A stretch of 64,000 bases of DNA from CAVZLD01 sp963776055 (GCA_963776055.1 CAVZLD010000008.1:218625-282624); one strand, 5' to 3'. Shown: positions 18,614-28,011, counted from the first letter of the stretch. The notes: generated by a model from the sequence alone, not told the origin. Numbers and translations: made by a program.

Positions 18614-20231
18614 TGCGGCTTCGACGGAGAATCAGCAGCAGCGCTACCCCGCCGATCCATCCGAAGCCCGTCGGCTCCGGTACCGCGTGGCTGGCACGCT
18701 GCCCCTGCTCATACCCGCCATCCTGAAATGCCAGGACCATGTCGCTGGAATCGAATTCGTAGTCGCCGTTCCAGTCGCCCGTGCTCCAGCGGGAGTTCTC
18801 GAGCAGACCATCTTCGTACTCGTTCGTCTGGAAGACCATCACCATGTCGTGCGTGTCGAACTGCCCATCCAGGTTCGCGTCACCGTAGTACGTGTTCTGC
18901 AGATCGCGGACCCACATCTGGAAGTCGGTCGGATCAACATCGCCGTCCTGGTCCACATCGCCCGGTTCACCGGTCCCGACTTGGATCGCCCCCACCTGCG
19001 GCATCAGGTCCAGGACCATCCGGCCTTCCCCCTGGTCGAAACCCCGAAAATCAAAGTGCACCTTCTCAAACAGCGGATTCGCCGATCCATCGCCGAGTCC
19101 GATACCGCCTAAGCCATCCAACAGATCCCCCATGCCGGCATCGTTGAAGAGATCCGACAAATCTCCCCATCCGCCTAGCAGCGATCCCATCCAACCACTC
19201 GACAAGAAATTCATGCCAAAAATCCCATCGATCGTGGGATCAATGTCCGCGATCGCGATCGTCAGGTCCGTGAACACCAGATCCAGACCTTCGTCGGTCG
19301 GAATGCGCAGGTCTTCCACGAGCATCAGCGGGGCATTGATTTGACCACCAACTCCCCCGATCGCCTGCGTGCCAATCGCTTCGTCCAACAGGCTCCCGTT
19401 GCCATTCGCGTCCAATCCCAAATCCAAGGCCATTTGCGTTGACATCAAACTCATCTGCGCTCCCGTGTCCAACACAAAATTGCCCGCTTGGCGAATCCCC
19501 TGATGACCGACCTTGGCCGTCAATGCTGGCAGGTCGACCCAAGCCGGCAAAGGACCGTCTTCGCCCGGTGAGAAATGCAGCGGCGATAGCGGAACCGAAT
19601 ATCGCCGCTGACTCGTGGTCGGCAACTCGTTGGCGAAACTCGTCCCCAGAAAATCGAAACTGAGATCGCCATCCAGAATGTCCAGAATGTCAAATGGGTC
19701 TCCCGTGCCCCCGTTCCCTCCCAGGCCGCTCAAGTTCAGCGTCGTAACGCGACCGTCCATGGCGGGCATCCCCAGGATCCCAAAGAAAGAACAAAGGCCC
19801 GGCACCGGGCAAAAGCTCACAGTCGTGCTCGACATGATCCGCGTGCGGTCCAACTGCTGCGAAATTCCGTCCGATCCGGCATATCGCAGATCATACTCCG
19901 CCGAAACATCAAACTCGGTGAAGCCCCCAATGCCCTGCTCCCAAAAGGTTCCCTCCGTGCGATACCCGCCAGCCATCAACTCGGTGACTGAATCGTCCAC
20001 CGCCAAAATGCTGTTCGCCCCCGTGTCCAAGAGAAAGGTATTGGCCAATTGCGGGCCAATCACTTGACCCGTCTGAGGATCGATTAGCTCAATCGCCACC
20101 CGCGGTTGGTCCAAAGCCAACTCGTCAGTGGGGCCAAGCAAGATGTAGGGCTTCGCCGTGCCCAGTCCTGCCACCGCCAGGACCAACAGGAGTGCGAGCA
20201 CGAAATGTGAAGAAAACCGCTGGTTCGACAT
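18597..20231 (-). CDS. Secreted double-DTG aspartic-protease-like protein with dockerin-like repeats and PEP-CTERM
   Basis: 544 residues from the ATG at 20231. In order: a signal peptide (to about residue 26), a retropepsin-like half with LLDTGANS (Asp near 69), a second half with VLDTGAQMS (near 255) and IDGIFGMNFLS, then three EF-hand/dockerin-type calcium loops (GDVDQDGDVDPTDF, GDANLDGQFDTHD, GDWNGDYEFDSSD), and a C-terminal PEP-CTERM tail (VPEP, hydrophobic helix, RRSR). Two DTGA motifs suggest a pepsin-like two-lobed enzyme. PEP-CTERM predicts sorting to the envelope by an exosortase not seen in this window. Whether it is an active protease is inference. Confidence 0.85.
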   Translation of the reverse strand: MSNQRFSSHFVLALLLVLAVAGLGTAKPYILLGPTDELALDQPRVAIELIDPQTGQVIGPQLANTFLLDTGANSILAVDDSVTELMAGGYRTEGTFWEQGIGGFTEFDVSAEYDLRYAGSDGISQQLDRTRIMSSTTVSFCPVPGLCSFFGILGMPAMDGRVTTLNLSGLGGNGGTGDPFDILDILDGDLSFDFLGTSFANELPTTSQRRYSVPLSPLHFSPGEDGPLPAWVDLPALTAKVGHQGIRQAGNFVLDTGAQMSLMSTQMALDLGLDANGNGSLLDEAIGTQAIGGVGGQINAPLMLVEDLRIPTDEGLDLVFTDLTIAIADIDPTIDGIFGMNFLSSGWMGSLLGGWGDLSDLFNDAGMGDLLDGLGGIGLGDGSANPLFEKVHFDFRGFDQGEGRMVLDLMPQVGAIQVGTGEPGDVDQDGDVDPTDFQMWVRDLQNTYYGDANLDGQFDTHDMVMVFQTNEYEDGLLENSRWSTGDWNGDYEFDSSDMVLAFQDGGYEQGQRASHAVPEPTGFGWIGGVALLLILRRSRIKTLL

Positions 20232-20664
20232 GTGTTCGGCCACTCCCTACGCGTTCCCAAGCCCCTTGACGTGATTCTCCTGGAGTATACCCGAAATCGC
20301 CGATCTCAAGGAAGGATTTGGCACGTGGACACGTCCGCAGTGGGGTAGGGAACCCGGAGAACAAGGCGTCGAGGCCGTTAGAAACAATTGAGCCAAGTGG
20401 CCGCCGCATGCGTGAGTACAGGCCGGCCCAAGTGTGAAGAGATGGAATTGGGTGAGAGGGTGGGAGAAGAAGAGAGTGGTTTGGGAATTGGGGGGGGGTA
20501 GACGGGGAGAGGGTAGACGGGGAGAGGGCAGGCTGGAAGCCTGCGGTACGGGACAGGCTGGAAGCCTGTCCTACTCGGTTTGGGCCCTCGGCTTGAGGAG
20601 AGCCGGGGCGAGCGTTGGCGAAGGACGCGATTCCGTTTTGCGCAAAGAGCAAACGCCCGATGCG
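20232..20664. other. Intergenic region with G-rich and palindromic repeats
   Basis: 433 bases between two minus-strand genes, with a long G/A-rich stretch on the plus strand (about 20430-20528) running into repeats at 20498-20571. No gene supported. Confidence 0.45.
20498..20571. repeat. 15-bp tandem repeat and TGGAA-core palindromes
   Basis: Two copies of GTAGACGGGGAGAGG (20498-20512, 20513-20527) are followed by two palindromes that share a TGGAA centre: GCAGGCTGGAAGCCTGC (20528-20544) and a 21-base one, GGACAGGC-TGGAA-GCCTGTCC (20551-20571). The arms differ but stay complementary. Related units occur at 42244-42515. Confidence 0.75.
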
Positions 20665-20904
20665 TCAGGGAAGCTCTTCGTCGAGCGCTTCCAGGCGGTA
20701 AGCCTTCATCGCCGCGCCTTCGTTGGCGAGCTTGAACTCGGGACCTGCGGGGAAGTATTGCACGTCATCCGACAGGTAATAGGGGCTGGGTAACGTCATT
20801 CCGGCGACATCCACCTGGCAGCCGGTCGTCCCCACGCATCCGAGCGCCAGCAGGCCCAATGCCACCACGTTCGCCCACCGGGATCGTGATCCGTTCCGTT
20901 TCAT
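20665..20904 (-). CDS. Small lipoprotein-like protein, planctomycete type
   Basis: 79 residues. Basic N-terminus, hydrophobic VVALGLLALGCV, then a candidate lipobox GTTGC before QVDVAGMTLPSPYYL. The mature part has DDVQYFPAGPEFKLANEGAAMKAYR, a pattern I associate with small conserved planctomycete envelope proteins of unknown role. GGGAG lies nine bases upstream of the ATG. A minus-strand terminator-like hairpin stands 190 bases upstream of the start (21094-21119). Confidence 0.78.
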   Translation of the reverse strand: MKRNGSRSRWANVVALGLLALGCVGTTGCQVDVAGMTLPSPYYLSDDVQYFPAGPEFKLANEGAAMKAYRLEALDEELP

Positions 20905-21490
20905 GTGACAGCACTCCCTCGCAAGATTGCTAGATTCGTTACGTCCGTTATCGACCGGAGAATCGGCAAACTTCAGTCGGCGTGCCCAACTTCCACGGCG
21001 TTGCTGCGTGTGCTGACGGACGGACGACGGCGCAGTGCAGGATCCAGGACGACGGGAGACCGGGCATCTCCCGTTTTCGGTTCACCTCCTGAGAAAAATC
21101 CGCCACGCTCGCGGCGGATAGGTGGCCCGTCATCGGTGGGGATCCAGACCACGCTTGCTCGTCGCCTCCCCCGAGATGCTACCGCGTACCGATTGGTCAA
21201 CATGCTGTATTTCGGGTTTTCTCGGCAACGAACGGAACTGTCATCAGCGGCGCAGTACTTCTCCAAGCCCATGACGGATCCGGTCTCAAGATGGCTCAGC
21301 GGAAAGTTCGTGTTGCCAGGGTGCATTCAGTATGATGGGGAAGGGTCCGCTGCGCCGGGAAACATGCGCGGTCACCGGCGGAAGTCCTATCCTTGAGGAG
21401 TTCTCGAGTCCTACCGGCGACATCGGCTGGCGCGAAGGCTCGACCGTGGCTCAACGGCGAACAGGGCAAGCAGCAGAGAGAGGCGAGGAA
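20905..21490. other. Divergent intergenic region
   Basis: 586 bases between the small lipoprotein gene and the CHAT gene. It carries a minus-strand terminator-like structure (21094-21119). An in-frame extension of the CHAT ORF back to 21332 is not counted as coding. No other gene supported. Confidence 0.4.
21094..21119 (-). terminator. Minus-strand intrinsic terminator with no gene upstream
   Basis: On the minus strand, ATCCGCC and GGCGGAT form a 7-bp stem around an 8-nt loop, directly followed by TTTT and CTC. No minus-strand gene ends here. It could end a small RNA or attenuate the leader of the gene at 20665-20904. Confidence 0.6.
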
Positions 21491-24481
21491 ATGCGCGGGT
21501 TCAGGTGGACAGGGGGGCGCGGTGGCGGGTTGCGCCTTGCGGTGGCGTGCTTGCTGGTCCTATCGCTGGCGGGGCCGTCCCCATGTTTGGGCCAAGCCCG
21601 CGAAGGTTCGGCCGTTCCGCGGGATGTGTATTTTCTAGCATTGCAATCGTTCTACGCGGGACAGTATCGCGATGCACTCAAAGGATTTCAGAGTGCGGCC
21701 CGCAGCGGAATTCGCAGCAGCGCCGGGCGCTGGGTCGACTCGATCTGCTACTACGCAATGATCGGCGAGTGCTACTATCACCTCGGCGATCTCGAGGCCG
21801 CTTTGCAGCAGCATGAAGCCGCACTGCGGATGACACTTGCGCACAAGGGTTGGATGAAGCGGCTGCAATTGCCTCCCGGTGTGCGGCCGGCACAACTGGC
21901 GGTGGGGCTCCCCTGGGGCCCGAGCACGCGTCCGTCGGTCCCGGGCCAGTTCCCCGAGACGGTGTTGAGTCTCCAGGGCACGAATACCGATCGTGTCGTG
22001 CGGCAGGGCGGCGTGTTATCGCCTCCCGAGCTGTACTCCGTCCGCGTGATCGAAATCATGCGCTGTACGGCCGTTTCGCTGCGGCGAAGACTCGAACTGC
22101 TGGGGCCGGTCGGCGAATCCACGCCGCTGACCGCGGAGGTGGTGCGCGGATTGTCTTCTGCTCCCGTTGTCGGCAACCACTGGGCCAATACCCTGGCGAA
22201 CATCCAATTGGCTCTGGCCAAAGCGTCCGCCGGTGACCGCCGCGAAGCGGCCGAGCTGCTGGGAAGATCCCTGGTCGTCGGTGGCCAATTGGATCATCCA
22301 CTCACCGGTTTGGCCCTCCTGGAACTGGGGAAACTCCTGCTGGAGCAGCAAGAACTGGAGGCGGCCGGTCGCTGCTTTTACGACGCCACTTTTCCTGCTG
22401 CACTCTTCGGTCAAGCAGATGTGCTGGAGGAAGCTTTCGCACTGGCCACGCAGATCCATGTACGGACCGGTGGCGAGCAGCTCTTTCCACCGCTGGAGGT
22501 TGCAGCGGCCTGGGCGCAATCGAAAGGGCTCGACCGTGCCGCCGCATCGATCCTGCTCTCGGCTGGCGAAAATGTCCTCCTGCTGAATGCGACACGCGAT
22601 GCCGACCGTTGGATACAGCGTGCCCGCCGAGCCATGGGACGCAGTGATCTGGCGGCCGGTCGGATCGGAGCGCGAATGCAATACCTTCGCGCTCTGACCG
22701 CCTATCAATTGGGAAAAGCGTCGGTCGGTCGCAGCGCCTTGGCCGGCGCCATCAAGCAGCAGAATCGCTTGTCGCCGCGCCTGTTCCAGATTCGACTCGC
22801 CGACGATCTGTACCGGACACAGGCCGTTTCGCCCCGTGTGGCAGATCTGCTGTATTCGACCGTCCTGCGGGAACCCACCGCGGATGACTGGAAGACGGAC
22901 CCGTTCAACAACCTGTTGATCCAACTGGCCAATCTGCACGTCCCGTACGAGCATTGGCTGGAGGTAGCCGTCGAGCGGCGCGATATGGCGAAATTGGTGT
23001 TCGTCAGCGAGATGGTCCGCCGACAAAAATTCTTTCGCGAGCTGCCATGGGGCGGCCGATTGCTCGGCTTGCGGTGGGTGCTGGAAGCCGACCCGGCCGT
23101 GCTGGATGAAGCTTCGCGCCTGCAGCGAGAAGACTTGCTTGCCCGGTTTCCGCAGCTGAGCGAATTGTCGCGCAGCGTAGATCAAACCAAGCAAGCCTGG
23201 CGCCGTTTACCGGCGGACTCCGAAAACCCGGAGCAGGTGCGCGAAAGTATTCGACTCGCCCAACAGCTGGCTGCCGATAGTCAGCAACAGGAACAGATAC
23301 TGGCCGAGATCGCTTTGCGACCCGAAGCGGCCACGCGACTGTTCCCGCCCTTGCTCGGATTAGAACAACTGCAGGCACGATTGCAGCCGGGCCAAACCCT
23401 TCTCGGTTTTGCTACGACCGGCTCACAGGTCCACGCGCTGCTGATCACCGCCGGCCAACGATACGAATCCTGGCCGCTGGAAGATCTGCCGCAGTTTCGG
23501 CGCGGGATCGTCGAACTGGTACGCCAGATCGGCAACTACGAGCGCGGTCAGGTGCTCAACGCCGCCCTGTTGACCGACGAGCAATGGAAAGACTCCGCAG
23601 CGGCCGTCTTTCAGCCGTTGGCCGAAAAGCTGACGCCGGAAGTCCTCCGGGAAACGCGGGAATTAATCATCGTTCCCGACGGTTTTCTCTGGTACCTGCC
23701 CTTCGAGTTGCTGCAGGTTCCCACCGCGCGCGGCCGACAGGCTTTGATCGAATTGATGCCGATCCGCTACGCACCGACCCTCGGCCTTGCGGTGACCGAT
23801 CCGCGACCCCCGGTCCGTGGCGGTATTACCGCGATCGTGGCCGGAAGGTTGTTCGGGCCCGAGACCGATCCGATTGTGGCCACGCTCGCCCAGGAACTGC
23901 AACAACTGCGACCAAAATCGATCTTTCTGGAAGCACCGTTGCCCATTCCCTCGAGCGTCATGGCGGGCAACTGGGACGCACTGATCGTCTTGGACGACTT
24001 GGATGACGTCGCGAAATCCCCGCTGGACTGGGCACCGGCTGCCATCGACCGCGGCCGGCCCAACAGTTCGCTGCGCGAGTGGCTGGAGTTGCCTTGGGAA
24101 GGTCCACGGCAATTGATCCTGCCCGGATTCCCCACCGCCGTTGAGAGCGCGCTCCGGCGAAACACGAACGGCGACGAAATCTTTCTCTCGGTGTGTGGGC
24201 TGATGGCCAGTGGTACGCGCAGCGTTCTGCTCAGCCGATGGCGGAGTGGAGGACGGACCAGTCTGGAGATGATCCGCGAGTTCTTGCAGGAACTGCCACG
24301 CGAAACGCCCGCGGCGGCTTGGCAGCGGGCGATCCTGCTGGCACGCTCGGCCCAGTTGGATCCCACCGCCGAACCGCGGCTGAAGGGCGTCACGGAAGGG
24401 CAACTACCGTCAGCGGATCACCCGTTCTTCTGGGGTGGTTACCTGTTGATCGACGCCAGTTCGCCACCCGCCGATCGCTGA
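21491..24481 (+). CDS. Secreted TPR-CHAT protein
   Basis: 996 residues. The ATG at 21491 is preceded by GAGGCGAGGAA and opens a signal peptide (Arg/Gly-rich n-region, LRLAVACLLVLSLAG, cleavage near CLGQA). Residues 45-600 are helical repeats of TPR type (YFLALQSFYAGQYRDALKGF; CYYHLGDLEAALQQHEAAL; others more diverged). From about 615 to the end is a CHAT domain, caspase-HetF-associated, with LIIVPDGFLWYLPFELL near 725 and the C-terminal ASGTRSVLLSRWRSGG. The usual catalytic His-Cys pair is not evident; SVCGLMASG holds the only candidate Cys in the region. Secreted TPR-CHAT proteins may be proteases or pseudoproteases; role unknown. Confidence 0.88.
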   Translation: MRGFRWTGGRGGGLRLAVACLLVLSLAGPSPCLGQAREGSAVPRDVYFLALQSFYAGQYRDALKGFQSAARSGIRSSAGRWVDSICYYAMIGECYYHLGDLEAALQQHEAALRMTLAHKGWMKRLQLPPGVRPAQLAVGLPWGPSTRPSVPGQFPETVLSLQGTNTDRVVRQGGVLSPPELYSVRVIEIMRCTAVSLRRRLELLGPVGESTPLTAEVVRGLSSAPVVGNHWANTLANIQLALAKASAGDRREAAELLGRSLVVGGQLDHPLTGLALLELGKLLLEQQELEAAGRCFYDATFPAALFGQADVLEEAFALATQIHVRTGGEQLFPPLEVAAAWAQSKGLDRAAASILLSAGENVLLLNATRDADRWIQRARRAMGRSDLAAGRIGARMQYLRALTAYQLGKASVGRSALAGAIKQQNRLSPRLFQIRLADDLYRTQAVSPRVADLLYSTVLREPTADDWKTDPFNNLLIQLANLHVPYEHWLEVAVERRDMAKLVFVSEMVRRQKFFRELPWGGRLLGLRWVLEADPAVLDEASRLQREDLLARFPQLSELSRSVDQTKQAWRRLPADSENPEQVRESIRLAQQLAADSQQQEQILAEIALRPEAATRLFPPLLGLEQLQARLQPGQTLLGFATTGSQVHALLITAGQRYESWPLEDLPQFRRGIVELVRQIGNYERGQVLNAALLTDEQWKDSAAAVFQPLAEKLTPEVLRETRELIIVPDGFLWYLPFELLQVPTARGRQALIELMPIRYAPTLGLAVTDPRPPVRGGITAIVAGRLFGPETDPIVATLAQELQQLRPKSIFLEAPLPIPSSVMAGNWDALIVLDDLDDVAKSPLDWAPAAIDRGRPNSSLREWLELPWEGPRQLILPGFPTAVESALRRNTNGDEIFLSVCGLMASGTRSVLLSRWRSGGRTSLEMIREFLQELPRETPAAAWQRAILLARSAQLDPTAEPRLKGVTEGQLPSADHPFFWGGYLLIDASSPPADR

Positions 24482-24533
24482 AGGTGGCAGTCGCAACAGT
24501 GGTCGTGAGTTCTGCAGCGTGCAGCACTTCCCT

Positions 24534-24597
24534 GTGGCGTTCCGGCGCCCTTTCTGCTCCGAAGAAACGCCGCCACGAACGCTACATGTCCCTGCGA
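24534..24597 (+). repeat. 64-nt dispersed repeat, copy C
   Basis: Lies between the convergent CHAT and propeller genes. About 51 of 64 positions match copy B (9649-9712) and about 49 of 64 match copy A (7278-7341) by eye. Confidence 0.6.
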
Positions 24598-24667
24598 CTC
24601 GCACGAACCTGAGTGTGCGCGCCAGGGGAGGATTCTGCCGATCCATCCCCTGACACGATGCTCTGGC

Positions 24668-25984
24668 CTATTTTGCGATACAGAATAACTTGCTGGACGT
24701 GCGAATCAGTAGCCGACCGTGAGCGGCCGCGATCGACGATCGGACCGGATCATCGTCGGTCGGCGTTTCCATCGAGACCTCGTGCAGCAGCTTGCCGTCT
24801 GTTGCGTCGATAACGGCGACCGTTCCCAGGAAATTGATCAGGTAGATCCTGCCGTCAGCGGCCAGGGGCGACGCTTCGTATTTGGCGTCGCCGGGAGTCC
24901 GCACGGTCCATTTCACTTTTCCCGTTTGTGGTTCCACGCGGGAAAGCGATTTGCGAACGTCACTGAGCACGAAGAAATCACCATCGTAGAACGCGGGCGT
25001 AGGAACGTCGGCCGACACTTCACGCTCGTCATCGCTGACCCATGCCAGGATACTATCATCGAGTACTCCCGTTCCGCCCGTGCGCACTGCGTAGATCGGC
25101 GACCGCTTCGGCGCGCAGGCCAGAATGATCCCGTCGCCCGACACGGGAGAGGGCACTAAACGCCAATGTGGAACACGATCGGGATTCCAAGTGCCCCACC
25201 GCCACAATTCCTGGCCGGTCTGCGGGTCGTGGCCGGTCAGCGCATCTCCGCCATTGACCAGGATCTCCTCTCGCTCGGTGCCGATCAGCGGGATTGGCGT
25301 CGTAAACGACTCGCGCGATTCCATGCGGGCTTTACTGGGACGTATCTGCCGCCAGATCGTCTTTCCGTTCGCTGGATCGACGGCCAGCAGGTACGATTCG
25401 TTTTCGCGATCACGGAATCCGCGACCGTCGACCGGCACGTCGCGCTGCAAAACCTGCAAATACAGTTTGCCATCGTACAGCAACGGAGAGCTGCTGAAGG
25501 TCCACAAGAATGCGAAGGTCCCGTAGTCCTCCTGAAGATTACGCGACCAGCGCTTCTCTCCATGGAAATCGAAGTTGATCAATTCGCCGTTGCTGTAGAA
25601 GAACGTGACTGTCTTGCCGTCCGTCACCGGAGAGGGCGCCGCAAAGTTGCTCCGCGAATCTCGACGAATCCCCTGGGCGAGATCCTGCTGCCACTTCTTC
25701 TGTCCGGTCTGTAGATCAAAGCACATCGCCACCAGACGATCTCGTTTCGGATCGGAGCTGGAGATGAAAACATGATCCTGCCAGACGATCGGTGTGGCCG
25801 CACCCGCTCCGGGTAGATCCACACTCCACGCCACATTTTCGGTCATCGACCAACTTTCCGGCAATCCGGTTTCTTCCGTCGAGCCGTTGAAGAATGGCCC
25901 TCGCCATTGAGGCCATTCGGCGGCGGTCACATGCCCTGCCAGAAGGAGCAAACCGATCAGACAATTGGTGCAGTTGTTTTTCAT
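24668..25984 (-). CDS. Secreted PQQ-like beta-propeller protein
   Basis: About 438 residues from the ATG at 25984 (AAAGGT six bases upstream); an open extension to 26161 is not coding. Signal peptide MKNNCTNCLIGLLLLAGHVTA, then EWPQWRGPFFNG, the standard opening of the planctomycete PQQ-binding-like repeat family. Propeller blades show the recurring pattern of a lead-in strand followed by GQKKWQQDL, GKTIWRQI, GQELWRWG and GKVKWTVRT. No catalytic module is attached. It lies downstream of the GH2 and cupin genes on the same strand, so it may belong to a sugar-use operon. Ligand unknown. Confidence 0.9.
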   Translation of the reverse strand: MKNNCTNCLIGLLLLAGHVTAAEWPQWRGPFFNGSTEETGLPESWSMTENVAWSVDLPGAGAATPIVWQDHVFISSSDPKRDRLVAMCFDLQTGQKKWQQDLAQGIRRDSRSNFAAPSPVTDGKTVTFFYSNGELINFDFHGEKRWSRNLQEDYGTFAFLWTFSSSPLLYDGKLYLQVLQRDVPVDGRGFRDRENESYLLAVDPANGKTIWRQIRPSKARMESRESFTTPIPLIGTEREEILVNGGDALTGHDPQTGQELWRWGTWNPDRVPHWRLVPSPVSGDGIILACAPKRSPIYAVRTGGTGVLDDSILAWVSDDEREVSADVPTPAFYDGDFFVLSDVRKSLSRVEPQTGKVKWTVRTPGDAKYEASPLAADGRIYLINFLGTVAVIDATDGKLLHEVSMETPTDDDPVRSSIAAAHGRLLIRTSSKLFCIAK

Positions 25985-26135
25985 GGAGGACCTTTCGCGT
26001 GGCGATGCTGCCGGCTGGCAAACTGTGTGTTGGTGCTGTTCGTCGGGGGCGTCGTCGACGCCTGAGTCGGCGGTGTTCATCCAAGACGAAGGAACTTTCC
26101 GTCGGATCTGGCCCCCTCGCTCCGATCGAATTCGT

Positions 26136-27956
26136 TTACGGCGTCTGGTAGAACGCGGCATGGATCTTGGAGACGTGTTCCGGATCGAACTTGATGACTT
26201 TGCGGTCGTAGGTCATCAACCCATTGACTTCTCCTTCGACGTCGGTCGTTTGCGTATAGATCGCGGCGGCCAGGCCGCGGCCGATCATCGGCTGTAACTT
26301 GACCATCAACTGATCGTAATTCGTGCGCAAGGTTTCCAATTCCTCGTAGGTCCGATACCCCCAGTTGCGTTTGTTCCACCAGAGGTGACCCTCCATCGGA
26401 AGTCCAAGGCCGCCGAATTCGCCCAGTACGACGGCTCGTCGCTCTTCCGGTTCGGGCATGGCGGGACCAGGATAACTGTGAATGTCGTAGATGTCGCCGG
26501 TGCCACGATCGGTCCAACCGCTGGGTCCGTCTACGAGTCGCGTCGGATCGTACTGTGCGGTCCAGGCAAGGATGTTGTCTGTTTCGAACTGTCCCCAGCC
26601 TTCGTTGAATGGCACCCAGATGACAATCGACGGATGATTGTAGTGGGTGTCGATCAACGCTTTGAACTCGCGGCGATAGTTTTCGGCCGACTCGGCGCTA
26701 CGTTGCAGATCGGCGTCCTCGCGGCCGATATGGCGATCGCCGTTGGGCATGTCCTGCCAGACCAACAAACCCAGCTTGTCGCACCAATAGTACCACCGGT
26801 CCGGCTCAACTTTGACATGTTTTCGACAGGCGTTGAATCCTAGCTTTTTGGTGACCTCAATATCGTACCGCAGCGCTTCGTCGGTCGGCGCGGTATAAAG
26901 CCCGTCCGGCCACCACCCTTGGTCGAGCGGTCCGAACTGAAACAGCGGTTGGTTGTTCAGGAACAACCGGGGAATTCCGGCTTCGTCCTTCCGCACTTCG
27001 ATCTTCCGCATGCCAAAGTAGCTGCGGACTTGGTCGGTGACCTGATCGTTCAGCTCGAGTTTGGCATGCAGGTCGTACAGAAACGGTTCGTTTGGTGACC
27101 AGAGTTTGGCATCCTCGACCTGCAAGAGTACCTGAGGCTGCGCGGCTTCGTCGCTCGGCTGGATCGTAATCGATCCTTCCGAGACCGTCTCATTTCCATC
27201 GCGGACGGTCAGGGTCAGTGTGGCGGATTTCGTTGAGGGCAGCGTGAGCATCGCGTCGATCTGGATCGCTTGCTTGTCGACGTCCGGCGTGAGTTTCAAC
27301 GATTCGATCCGCGCCGCGGGGACCGGTTCGAGCCAGACGGTCCGCCAGATGCCGGTCACCGACGTATACCAGATGCCTTTCGGCTCAATGACCTGTTTGC
27401 CGCGCGGTTGAAAGCCCTCATTCGCGGGATCCCAGACACGGACGACGAGCTCTTGCGGGCCTTCGTCGCGAATTGCGTCGGTGATGTCGAACGTGAAGGC
27501 ATCATAGCCGCCTTGATGTTCTCCCACAGGTTGTTGGTTAACCCAGACCTTGGCCCGCCAGTCGACCGCTCCAAAATGCAATCGCAGTCGCTCACCCTCG
27601 TCCAGAGCCGGGGCCGAAAAGGTGCGGCGGTACCACAGGTTCTGGTTGGGGCCGACCGGTTGCATCACACCGCTGAGGGCCGATTCGGCGGCGAAGGGAA
27701 CGAGAATCGGGCCATCGAAAGCGTTCGGTTGGGCTTCCTCGGCGGGGCGGATCGCGTACTCCCACAAGCCGTTGAGATTCTGCCAGGCCTCGCGGACGAA
27801 CTGGGGACGCGGGTATTCCGGCAATGCTTGCGTGGGGGAGACTTCGGCCGCCCATCGGGTCATTAAAGGGGCTTGGGCCGGTTGCCACTCTGCGCTGATG
27901 GTGGTGCAGCAGAGCAATGGCAGGGCGACGAGCGTCAGGAGGGTGAGTCGCAACAT
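26136..27956 (-). CDS. Secreted glycoside hydrolase family 2 protein
   Basis: 606 residues. Signal peptide to about residue 22, a jelly-roll sugar-binding domain (about 50-215, with WYRRTFSAP and HFGAVDWRAKVWVN), an Ig-like domain (about 215-320), then a TIM barrel. The acid/base Glu is E452 in WVPFNEGWG and the candidate nucleophile E513 in VLGEFGG. GH2 covers beta-galactosidase, beta-mannosidase and beta-glucuronidase; I cannot choose among them. It is shorter than LacZ, without the C-terminal domains. The neighbours (cupin upstream, propeller downstream) suggest a polysaccharide-use cluster. Confidence 0.93.
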   Translation of the reverse strand: MLRLTLLTLVALPLLCCTTISAEWQPAQAPLMTRWAAEVSPTQALPEYPRPQFVREAWQNLNGLWEYAIRPAEEAQPNAFDGPILVPFAAESALSGVMQPVGPNQNLWYRRTFSAPALDEGERLRLHFGAVDWRAKVWVNQQPVGEHQGGYDAFTFDITDAIRDEGPQELVVRVWDPANEGFQPRGKQVIEPKGIWYTSVTGIWRTVWLEPVPAARIESLKLTPDVDKQAIQIDAMLTLPSTKSATLTLTVRDGNETVSEGSITIQPSDEAAQPQVLLQVEDAKLWSPNEPFLYDLHAKLELNDQVTDQVRSYFGMRKIEVRKDEAGIPRLFLNNQPLFQFGPLDQGWWPDGLYTAPTDEALRYDIEVTKKLGFNACRKHVKVEPDRWYYWCDKLGLLVWQDMPNGDRHIGREDADLQRSAESAENYRREFKALIDTHYNHPSIVIWVPFNEGWGQFETDNILAWTAQYDPTRLVDGPSGWTDRGTGDIYDIHSYPGPAMPEPEERRAVVLGEFGGLGLPMEGHLWWNKRNWGYRTYEELETLRTNYDQLMVKLQPMIGRGLAAAIYTQTTDVEGEVNGLMTYDRKVIKFDPEHVSKIHAAFYQTP

Positions 27957-28011
27957 GGCATGATTTCTCGCGATGGGTTTCGGGGAAAGCTGGAAGTGGC
28001 ATCAGCGTGGC

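Noticed and set aside
21332..21490. Upstream extension of the TPR-CHAT protein
   Set aside because: The signal peptide begins at the ATG at 21491, which has its own ribosome site.
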